This document shows, piece after piece, positions 6,709 through 12,921 of a DNA stretch of 34,290 bases. The position numbers and the translations under genes were made by a program. The stretch is from Pseudomonadota bacterium (GTDB lineage Bacteria > Pseudomonadota > Gammaproteobacteria > Burkholderiales > Burkholderiaceae_C). How positions within the stretch are numbered: the stretch's first letter is position 1; each line of letters starts with the position of its first letter. Location of the stretch: contig JAJZWA010000039.1 in NCBI GenBank assembly GCA_021846965.1, forward strand, positions 1 to 34,290, given 5' to 3'. The notes under the pieces are model-generated. The model was given only the letters and a program-made list of their open reading frames with translations, searched no databases and was not told the origin of the DNA.

Positions 6709-8559
6709 TCAGATGCCGCGGCGCTGGTGCATGCGCCCTTCGTTCCATTGGTTCACGGCCTTGCGATGATCGGACGAATGCGCGATTTCGGGAAGCCCGA
6801 CATCCCACCAGCAGTCGCACTCCGACCAGCGCCCCGGGTCGATGTCGACCACGATCACGTAGCTGACGGCGGACTCGCGGGCTCGGGCGAAGGCGGCGTC
6901 GAAGTCGGCGACGCAGCGGATCTTCTCGGCACGCGCGCCCAGGGAAGTCGCGTGCAGGGCGAAGTCGACACGGGCCGGCCGGCCGGGCGGGCGCCGGCAA
7001 TGCTCGAGCAGGTTGTTGAACGAGCTGTTCCCGGTGTTGCGCTGCAGCTTGTCGATGACGGCGAAGCCGCCGTTGTCGCAGACCACCAGAATCACCTTCT
7101 GCCCGCTGAGCACCGAGCTGTAGAGCTCGGAGTTGAGCATCAGGTAGCTGCCGTCCCCGACCAGCACGATGGCCTCGTGCTCCGGGCGGGCGATCTTGAC
7201 GCCCCAGCCCGCGGCCACCTCGTAGCCCATGCAGGAGTAGCCGAACTCGATGTCGAAGCAGCCGATCTGGGGACTCAGCCAGTTCATGTTGAGCTCGGCG
7301 GGCAGGCCTCCGGCGGCCGTGATGACGGTGTCGCCGGGCCGGATGAGGCGGTTGACCGCGCCCACGATCTCGGCATAGGAAGGCATGCGTTCGGTGGGGC
7401 GAGTGCGTTTTGCGACCAGCGCCTTCCACTGCGCCGCCCTTTGCTGCCCCAGCGCCGGCCAGGAAGCCGGCGCGCGCCAGCCCCCCAGCGACTCGTGCAG
7501 GGCGTCGAGCGCCACGGCAGCATCGGCGCGCAGCCCCATGGCGAAATGCTTCGCCGCGTCATGCCGGCCGACATTGATGCTCACAAGGGTCATCGCCGGG
7601 TCGCGGAACAGGCTCCACGACCCGGTCGTGAAATCCTGCAGCCGGGTTCCCACGGCCAGCACCAGGTCGGCCTGCTCCGCCATGGCGTTGGCCGAGTCGG
7701 AGCCCGTCACGCCCAGCGGGCCGACGTTCAGGGGGTGGGACTGCAACAGCGCCGCCCGGCCGGCGATGGTCTCGGTCACCGGGATGTCGTGGGCGCTGGC
7801 GAAGCGCTCGAGGGCCCCGGTGGCGCCCGCGTAATGCACGCCGCCACCGCTGATGATCAGCGGCCGCTTCGACCGGCGCAGCAGCTCGGCCACCTGTTGC
7901 ACCAGCTCGGGTTCGGGCCGGGGACGCGCGATGCGGTGCACGCGCGGGGCGAGGAAGCTCTCGGGAAAATCGTAGCTGCGCCCCTGCACGTCCTGGGGCA
8001 GCGCGAGGAAGGCCGGGCCGCAGGTCTCCGGATCCAGCATCACGCTGACGGCCTGCGGCAGGGTCTGCACGAGCTGGGAGGGCGTGACCACGCGGTCCCA
8101 GTAGCGCACCAGCGGCTTGAAGGCGTCATTGACGCTCAGCGAAGGGTCATGGAAATGCTCGACCTGCTGCAGCACCGGATCGGGCAGTCGTCCGACATGC
8201 ACGTCGCCCGAGATCATCAGCAGCGGCAGCCGGTTGGTATGGGCGACCCCGGCCGCCGTGAGCAGATTGCTCGCGCCCGGGCCGATGGAGGTCGTGACCA
8301 CGCCGATGCGCCGCCGCAGGTGGGCCTTCGCGTAGGCCACCGCCGCCATGGCCATGGACTGCTCGTTCTGGCCTCTCCACACGGGAAGTTGCTCCGCCCC
8401 CTCCAGCAGCGGCTGCGACAGGCAGGTCACGTTGCCATGCCCGAAGATGGCGAACACGCTGCCGAACAGCGGCTCGATGCGCCCGTCGATCTCGATGCGC
8501 TGGGCGCGCAGAAAGCGGGCCAGCGCGTCGGCGACGGTCAGGGTGACGGTGCCGGACAT
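6709..8559 (-). CDS. iolD: 3D-(3,5/4)-trihydroxycyclohexane-1,2-dione hydrolase (ThDP-dependent)
   Basis: This 616-residue thiamine-diphosphate enzyme of the acetolactate-synthase fold hydrolyses the diketo intermediate formed by IolE to 5-deoxy-D-glucuronate, opening the ring. The N-terminal pyrimidine-binding domain carries the cofactor-activating Glu66 in a GQNEQ context. A central domain follows, and the C-terminal pyrophosphate domain has GDGS at 468-471 followed by the Mg-binding Asn in LMLNSEL. The RLQRNTGNSSFNNLL-type stretch is characteristic of IolD versus acetolactate synthase. Length matches the family. The ATG directly abuts the iolE stop (TGA then ATG), with GGGAGG inside the end of iolE serving as ribosome binding site. 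Confidence 0.96.
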   Translation of the reverse strand: MSGTVTLTVADALARFLRAQRIEIDGRIEPLFGSVFAIFGHGNVTCLSQPLLEGAEQLPVWRGQNEQSMAMAAVAYAKAHLRRRIGVVTTSIGPGASNLLTAAGVAHTNRLPLLMISGDVHVGRLPDPVLQQVEHFHDPSLSVNDAFKPLVRYWDRVVTPSQLVQTLPQAVSVMLDPETCGPAFLALPQDVQGRSYDFPESFLAPRVHRIARPRPEPELVQQVAELLRRSKRPLIISGGGVHYAGATGALERFASAHDIPVTETIAGRAALLQSHPLNVGPLGVTGSDSANAMAEQADLVLAVGTRLQDFTTGSWSLFRDPAMTLVSINVGRHDAAKHFAMGLRADAAVALDALHESLGGWRAPASWPALGQQRAAQWKALVAKRTRPTERMPSYAEIVGAVNRLIRPGDTVITAAGGLPAELNMNWLSPQIGCFDIEFGYSCMGYEVAAGWGVKIARPEHEAIVLVGDGSYLMLNSELYSSVLSGQKVILVVCDNGGFAVIDKLQRNTGNSSFNNLLEHCRRPPGRPARVDFALHATSLGARAEKIRCVADFDAAFARARESAVSYVIVVDIDPGRWSECDCWWDVGLPEIAHSSDHRKAVNQWNEGRMHQRRGI

Positions 8560-9480
8560 TCATGCCTCCCAGACGCCGTCGCGGGCGGCATAGCCGCCGG
8601 CGGCGAGCAGATCGGCGATATTCCTGTGGGCCAGGCGGGCGTAGGTGAGCGGATGGGCGACGGCCGGATCCTGCTCGGCCTCGACCACCACCCAGCCCTC
8701 GTAGCCGCCCAGCCTGAGCAGGCTCACCAGGGGGGCGAAGGCGATGCCGCCGTCGCCCGGTACCGTGAATGCGCCGGCCAGCACGGAATCGAGGAAGGAT
8801 CGGTCCTCTTCGCGCGTGCGGTCGATGACGGCCTGGCGCACGTCCTTGAAGTGGACATGCGCCACGCGCGAGGCCACCTCGCGCAGCAGCTTCGCCGGAT
8901 CCGCTCCCCCGAAGGCGGCGTGGCCGCTGTCGAAGGTCAGGCCCACGGCGTCCCCGGTGGTCTCCAGGAATCGCAGGAGATCCTGTCGGGTCTCGATGAT
9001 CGTGCCCACGTGATGGTGGAAGGCCAGCCGGATGCCGTGCTCGGAGAGCAGGCGCGCGGCCAGGGCCGTCAGGCGGGTACCGTAGCGCTTGAATTCCTCG
9101 TCGGACAGGCGCACGCGCGAGGACAGTCCTTTCGTGATGTCGCCGTGCACGGTGTTGCTGACCTCGCCGTAGACCATGGCCTTGACCCCCGCGGCGCGCA
9201 ATAGCGCCACATGGGGAGCGATGGCCTTCCACTCGGCCTCGACATCCTGGCGCATGAGATTGCCGCTGCACCAGCCGGAGGCCAGTTGCAGGCCGTGGCG
9301 CTGCAGCAGAGGCAGCAGCACCTGCGGGTCGCGCGGGTACTTGGCGCCCATCTCGGTGCCGGTGAAACCGGCCTGGCGCATTTCCGAAAGGCAGGTTTCC
9401 AGCGGGATGTCTCCGCCCAGGGCCGGCATGTCGTCGTTCGACCAGGTAAGAGGGCTGATGGCCAGTTGGATCTTCGACAT
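8560..9480 (-). CDS. iolE: Inosose dehydratase, first gene of the operon
   Basis: This 306-residue xylose-isomerase-like TIM-barrel protein dehydrates 2-keto-myo-inositol (scyllo-inosose) to the trihydroxycyclohexane-dione used by IolD. Family segments visible are SPLTWSNDDMP near the N terminus, GFTGTEMG, the HHHVGT metal/active-site stretch, FDSGHAAFGG, and HVHFKD. It starts the leftward operon; the upstream 354 bp hold candidate operators. The ATG at 9480 has only a weak GAGG about 13 nt upstream, and no better start is in frame. The stop is immediately followed by the iolD start, so the two are coupled. Confidence 0.95.
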   Translation of the reverse strand: MSKIQLAISPLTWSNDDMPALGGDIPLETCLSEMRQAGFTGTEMGAKYPRDPQVLLPLLQRHGLQLASGWCSGNLMRQDVEAEWKAIAPHVALLRAAGVKAMVYGEVSNTVHGDITKGLSSRVRLSDEEFKRYGTRLTALAARLLSEHGIRLAFHHHVGTIIETRQDLLRFLETTGDAVGLTFDSGHAAFGGADPAKLLREVASRVAHVHFKDVRQAVIDRTREEDRSFLDSVLAGAFTVPGDGGIAFAPLVSLLRLGGYEGWVVVEAEQDPAVAHPLTYARLAHRNIADLLAAGGYAARDGVWEA

Positions 9481-9522
9481 GATGCGTGCTGCGCCTCGGG
9501 AATCGGGCGTCGGGGGAAGTTG

Positions 9523-9537
9523 GGCTGGAATCCAGCC
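9523..9537. promoter_or_regulatory. 15-bp perfect palindrome in the iolE leader
   Basis: GGCTGGA-A-TCCAGCC is a perfect inverted repeat with a 1-nt centre, 43 bp upstream of the iolE ATG. It would lie in the transcribed leader if the promoter is near 9557-9595. It may be a second operator or a small hairpin. No regulator is known to me for this exact sequence. Confidence 0.4.
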
Positions 9538-9556
9538 TAGTGATCGCGCTCCCGAA

Positions 9557-9595
9557 GTGAAACAGGGTTTTCACTTACGTCGAAGAAGTTTTCAC
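9557..9595. promoter_or_regulatory. Candidate RpiR-type operator: GTGAAA-N6-TTTCAC plus phased TTTTCAC
   Basis: GTGAAA at 9557-9562 and TTTCAC at 9569-9574 form a perfect 6-bp inverted repeat with a 6-bp spacer. The heptamer TTTTCAC at 9568-9574 recurs at 9589-9595, exactly 21 bp away, two helical turns. This places three similar half sites on one face of the DNA, in the AT-rich part of the iolE control region. The adjacent RpiR-family gene is the obvious candidate binder (inference). I cannot define a convincing -35/-10 pair for iolE with confidence. Confidence 0.6.
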
Positions 9596-9727
9596 GCAAG
9601 ACCCCTTTGCGCCCATCCCTCCCGCCCTCCCCGCCGCCGCCCACAGCCCTGGTGCCGCCGGGCCCCCGCCCGGATCGGGCGGCGGGCGCCGGACATCGAA
9701 ATGTCGTGTGGAATGCATGCGTCGAGG

Positions 9728-9755
9728 TAGAATTTGCAAGCAAAAGTTTTTCGAC
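9728..9755 (+). promoter_or_regulatory. Probable promoter zone of the RpiR-type gene
   Basis: TAGAAT at 9728-9733 matches the sigma-70 -10 consensus at five of six positions, in a local AT-rich island. The -35 is poor. Just downstream, AAAAGTTTT (9742-9750) and TCGAC (9751-9755, inverted copy of GTCGA at 9721-9725) overlap the expected start point. AAGTTTT also occurs at 9586-9592 and 10807-10813, suggesting autoregulation (inference). Confidence 0.4.
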
Positions 9756-9834
9756 CGCCACGACCCGGGCTTCTCCACCGAGGATCCCCGACGGGATCGT
9801 GGCCCCGGAGCCGTTCCACCAGAGGCGAACCGTC

Positions 9835-10713
9835 TTGGCCAATCGAGTCCTGTTGACCTCAGCGCCCGCGACCGTGGAAGGGCTTCGGGCCGCCACGCAG
9901 CAGCACCAGGGCAGGCTGAGCCCGCGGCTCGCGCAGGTCGCCGAGCTGCTGATGCGCGAGCCCCAGGTCGTGGCGACCGAGACTTCACGCGAGCTGGCCG
10001 GCAGGCTGGAGGTCCCGCAGTCCACCCTGACGCGTTTCGCCAAGGTCATGGGCTACCCCACCTTCAAGGAAGTGCAGGCCCTGCTCAGGGGACACTACGC
10101 GTCGCGGCCGCGGGACTACGTGGAACGCGTGCGCAGCGCCCAGGCCACGGGCACGCTCCCGGCCTCCGCGTCGAACCTCGCCCTCGAACTGGCGCGCGAG
10201 GTCGAGCACTCGGTGCACACGACCGCGCTGGAACTGCCCCCCGAGCGCCTGCGCCAGACGGCGGCCCTGCTGCGGGGCGCCAGCGAGGTCTGGGTGCACG
10301 GGGTGCGCAGGGCCTTCCCCGTCGCGGCCTACCTGCACTACCTGCTGCTCAAGGTCGGGATCCGCTGCAGCATGCTCGACCAGTCCGCCGGCCTGCTCAC
10401 CCCCTCGCTCGGGCGCCTGCACCCGGACGGCGTGTTGCTGGCGGTCACCTTTTCCCCGCATGCCCCGGAGACCGACCAGGTGATCGCGGCCGCCCAGCGC
10501 GCCGGAGTCACCACCGTGACCATCTCGGATCCCCTGCCCCAGTCCCACGCCAGGGACATCGCCATCCGCTTCGAGATCCGCGAGGGCGAGATCCTGGGTT
10601 TCCGCTCGCTCAGCGCATCCATGTTCGTGTGCCAGGCGCTGGTGGTGGAGATCGCGCGCAGCCTGAGCGACCTGCCCGCGGAGCCGGGCGAGCCCGAGGT
10701 GGCGGCACGCTGA
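9835..10713 (+). CDS. RpiR-family transcriptional regulator (HTH + SIS), likely regulator of the iol-type operon
   Basis: This encodes 292 residues: an N-terminal HTH_6 DNA-binding domain (about 20-95, recognition region near PQSTLTRFAKVMGYPTF) and a C-terminal SIS sugar-phosphate-binding domain (about 120-280). The SIS domain contains VWVHGVRRAFPVAAYL, the strand-loop AVTFSPHAPETDQ, and FRSLSASMF. RpiR proteins sense phosphosugars or sugar acids, and several control inositol catabolism in proteobacteria. Divergence from iolE supports that role. I chose the TTG at 9835 because AGAGG sits 9 nt upstream and the length fits the family. An in-frame GTG at 9799 is the alternative. The frame stays open to 9607, but that part is proline-rich and overlaps the promoter zone. 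Confidence 0.88.
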   Translation: MANRVLLTSAPATVEGLRAATQQHQGRLSPRLAQVAELLMREPQVVATETSRELAGRLEVPQSTLTRFAKVMGYPTFKEVQALLRGHYASRPRDYVERVRSAQATGTLPASASNLALELAREVEHSVHTTALELPPERLRQTAALLRGASEVWVHGVRRAFPVAAYLHYLLLKVGIRCSMLDQSAGLLTPSLGRLHPDGVLLAVTFSPHAPETDQVIAAAQRAGVTTVTISDPLPQSHARDIAIRFEIREGEILGFRSLSASMFVCQALVVEIARSLSDLPAEPGEPEVAAR

Positions 10714-10767
10714 TCGCCGCGGCACGGGGCCGGGTCCGGCGCTCGCGCGAAGCTCCTCGCAGCGACT

Positions 10768-10798
10768 TCGGATCGGCGCGCGAAGCGGTCCGATCCGA
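10768..10798 (+). terminator. Stem-loop after the RpiR-type gene
   Basis: TCGGATCGG (10768-10776) pairs perfectly with CCGATCCGA (10790-10798) across a 13-nt loop, 54 bp after the RpiR stop. A run of eight T begins only at 10810, 11 nt after the stem, so this is an atypical terminator or possibly an operator. Confidence 0.45.
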
Positions 10799-10823
10799 CG
10801 GCGTGGAAGTTTTTTTTATCTTT

Positions 10824-10850
10824 TAGGGAAATTCCCTAGAAAACATTTTC
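10824..10850. promoter_or_regulatory. Two adjacent palindromes in the AT-rich region upstream of the SIS-domain gene
   Basis: TAGGGAA-A-TTCCCTA (10824-10838) is a perfect 15-bp palindrome. It is followed immediately by GAAAA-CA-TTTTC (10839-10850), another perfect inverted repeat. Both lie in a sharply AT-rich island (10807-10860) about 130-160 bp before the SIS gene. The GAAAA/TTTTC half resembles the GTGAAA/TTTCAC element before iolE. This is probably an operator/promoter region for 10984-11586. Binding by the RpiR protein is inference. Confidence 0.5.
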
Positions 10851-10983
10851 ATTTTTTGCCCGGCTTGCTCTAAAGTTCAGCCCAAGGGAGGGCTTTGCAC
10901 GGCGCGCGCGCCGAGGCCTGCCCCACGCGGCGTCGCATGGGAACTCGCTCGACGCTCTCTCCACAGACCGAGGAGGCGGCTTC

Positions 10984-11586
10984 ATGAGAAGACTCGCGGG
11001 CGACGCGGATCCGCTGTTCCAGGGCGTCGCCGCTGCGACCGCGCAGCCGGACAACGCCCGCATCGCCACCGAATTCCTCAACGAATCGATCGCGGCCATG
11101 CAGAGGCTGCAGTCCCTGCTCGACGCGGAGGCCTTCGGACGCGCGGTCCACATGATGCTGCGGGCCGACGCCATCTGGTTGCTGGGATCGCAGTGGTCCT
11201 TCCCCATCGCGGCCTGCCTGGAATACGCGCTGCGCCACACCGACAAGCGCGTCGGGCTGATCTCCGGCCTGGGCGGCATGCAGTGGGGCGAAGCGCGCTC
11301 GATTCGCCGGGGCGACCTGCTGATCGCCGTGTCCTGCGCGCCCCATGCCCCGGAAACCCTGGAGATCCTCGAGGACGCTCGCAGCCGCGGCGCCGGCCTG
11401 ATCGCGATCACCGACAGTCTGATCGGCCGGCTCCCCGATCTCGCCGACTGCTGCCTGGTCGTGCAGGACCCCTGCCGCTTCGGATTTCGTTCCCTGAGCG
11501 GCACCCTGGGGCTGGCGCAGAGCCTGTTCTTCGCGCTGGCCTATCGGCTCGAGCTCGAGCCCACGCCCGGAACGCAGGCCGGCTGA
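10984..11586 (+). CDS. HTH-less SIS-domain protein, paralogue of the RpiR ligand domain
   Basis: This 200-residue protein consists of a short helical N terminus and one SIS domain. It shares landmark segments with the preceding RpiR protein's SIS domain: a GS/GV-x-x-SFP/AFP-A loop (WLLGSQWSFPIAAC), the strand-loop AVSCAPHAPET, and GFRSLSGTLGLAQ. No helix-turn-helix is encoded, and the frame upstream is not open long enough for one. AGGAGG 7 nt before the ATG at 10984 supports a genuine start rather than a decayed regulator. It could be a phosphosugar isomerase-like enzyme, a ligand sink, or a dominant-negative partner of the regulator. None of these can be decided from sequence. Confidence 0.8.
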   Translation: MRRLAGDADPLFQGVAAATAQPDNARIATEFLNESIAAMQRLQSLLDAEAFGRAVHMMLRADAIWLLGSQWSFPIAACLEYALRHTDKRVGLISGLGGMQWGEARSIRRGDLLIAVSCAPHAPETLEILEDARSRGAGLIAITDSLIGRLPDLADCCLVVQDPCRFGFRSLSGTLGLAQSLFFALAYRLELEPTPGTQAG

Positions 11587-11604
11587 GGCCCGCCCGCACG
11601 TCGT

Positions 11605-11654
11605 GCCCGGGTTCCCGGGCCCTCACGCCGGATCGACGCGCGGCTAACGCGCGT
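11605..11654 (+). terminator. Two tandem GC-rich hairpins after the SIS-domain gene
   Basis: GCCCGGG-TT-CCCGGGC (11605-11620) and ACGCGCG-GCTAA-CGCGCGT (11636-11654) are perfect 7-bp stems beginning 18 bp after the SIS stop. Neither has a T-tract. Position suggests transcript termination or end protection. The rest of 11587-11784 shows no further clear signal. Confidence 0.4.
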
Positions 11655-11784
11655 TCCACGGCCCCTGCGCAAGAATGCCTGCCCAGGGCGATGGCTGCGG
11701 GGGCAGCAGCGGGCCGGGACCGGACGCCATTCGACATCGCAGCAGCCGCGCGGACGCGGCCAATCCCTGTCGGAGAACGACCCC

Positions 11785-12921
11785 ATGGGCAAGATGCGGC
11801 ACTACGCGGGCATGGCACTTCTCGTCGCCTTCGGCTGGTATGTGCTGTCCGAAGGCATCCAGCGGCCCTACTTCAACTGGGACGTGGTCGGCTATGTCGC
11901 GAGTGCCTATGCCGCCGAGGGCCTGCGCGGCGCGCAGCTTTCCCAGGCGACGTACCAGGATCTGCGCAAGGCCACCGACCCGGCAACCTTCTACCAGCTG
12001 GCCCAGGTGGATGCTCCGCGGGGCTACCGCTACACCGTGTACAAGGACCCGCGTTCGCTGCAGCAGCAACTGCCCTTCTACCGCATCCGCGTGCTCTACG
12101 TCTGGCTCATGGGCCTGCTGCACCGGCAGGGAATCTCCTTCTCCCGCGCGACCTGCCTGATCAGCGCGATCTGCGCCGCCGCCAGCCTGGGCATGACGGG
12201 GATGCTTGCCCGCGCCGCAGGCCTGGACCTGCTGTGGACCCCGTTCATCGGCCTGGGCGCCGGCCTGGACATGCTGGCGCGGCTTTCCACTCCCGACGCC
12301 CTGGCCTGCTTCGCGATGCTGCTGTGCGCATGGCTGTTCCTGCGGGGCCGTCGCGAGCGCTACCTGCTGGCGATGATCCTCCCCGCCGTGCGCACCGACC
12401 TGCTGATCCTGTCGGTGCTGATGCTGTGCCACGACTTCTGGTTCGACTGGAAGGCCGCGGCACTGGCGGCGCTGGCCTCCAGCCTGGCCGTGTTCGTCGC
12501 CGTGGATGCGGTGGCGCGCAACTATGGCTGGCTCACCTTGTTCAACTTCCAGATGATGGGCATCACGCCCTACCCCGCCTCGCTGCGCATCGACAGCTCG
12601 ATCGCCGACTATGTGCGGGTGTACCAGCGGGCCGCGCTGGGCTGGCTGCGCAGCCTGCAGGGCCTGCCCTTCGTGCTGGCGCTGCGCCTGCTGTTCGTGG
12701 CCCTGCCGCAGCCCGGGCTGAAGTCCCGGATGGTGGCGCTGGTGGCCATGTTCTCGGCCTACGCGCTGCTGCACTACGCCCTGTTCCCGCTGGGGGAACT
12801 GCGCTTTTTCACGCCGAGCATCATCATCGTCCTGCTCGGCGTGCTGGCGGCGCTGGCGCCGCCGCGCACCGGGCAGGAGTTGCCGGCCCAGGGCGGGCAG
12901 CCGGCGGCCGCATCACTCTAG
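11785..12921 (+). CDS. Multi-pass integral membrane protein of unknown function
   Basis: This 378-residue protein has about eight to nine hydrophobic segments: residues 5-23, the 100-115 region, 120-165 (two), 170-190, 195-220, 230-250, 290-315, 320-345 and 345-365. A soluble loop of about 75 residues follows the first helix and contains the acidic/aromatic stretch FNWDVVGYVASAYA. An Asp shortly after the first membrane helix, followed by a large periplasmic loop, is reminiscent of GT-C-type lipid-linked glycosyltransferases, but the match is too weak to name. GGAG 9 nt before the ATG supports the start. The gene ends tail-to-tail with mccA, overlapping it by 9 bp. No co-directional neighbour is close. 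Confidence 0.75.
   Translation: MGKMRHYAGMALLVAFGWYVLSEGIQRPYFNWDVVGYVASAYAAEGLRGAQLSQATYQDLRKATDPATFYQLAQVDAPRGYRYTVYKDPRSLQQQLPFYRIRVLYVWLMGLLHRQGISFSRATCLISAICAAASLGMTGMLARAAGLDLLWTPFIGLGAGLDMLARLSTPDALACFAMLLCAWLFLRGRRERYLLAMILPAVRTDLLILSVLMLCHDFWFDWKAAALAALASSLAVFVAVDAVARNYGWLTLFNFQMMGITPYPASLRIDSSIADYVRVYQRAALGWLRSLQGLPFVLALRLLFVALPQPGLKSRMVALVAMFSAYALLHYALFPLGELRFFTPSIIIVLLGVLAALAPPRTGQELPAQGGQPAAASL

Larger units (their letters stand above)
9481..9834. other. 354-bp divergent control region between iolE and the RpiR-type regulator
   Basis: This is the longest gene-free stretch. From left to right it holds a 15-bp palindrome (9523-9537), an inverted repeat with a phased third half site (9557-9595), and a GC-rich hairpin with a 7-bp stem (CCGCCCG at 9666-9672, complement at 9676-9682). 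It then holds a short GACAT-CGAA-ATGTC hairpin (9692-9705) and a local AT-rich segment with a -10-like TAGAAT at 9728-9733. AT content rises sharply only at 9555-9600 and 9725-9755, marking the two likely promoter zones. Confidence 0.6.
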
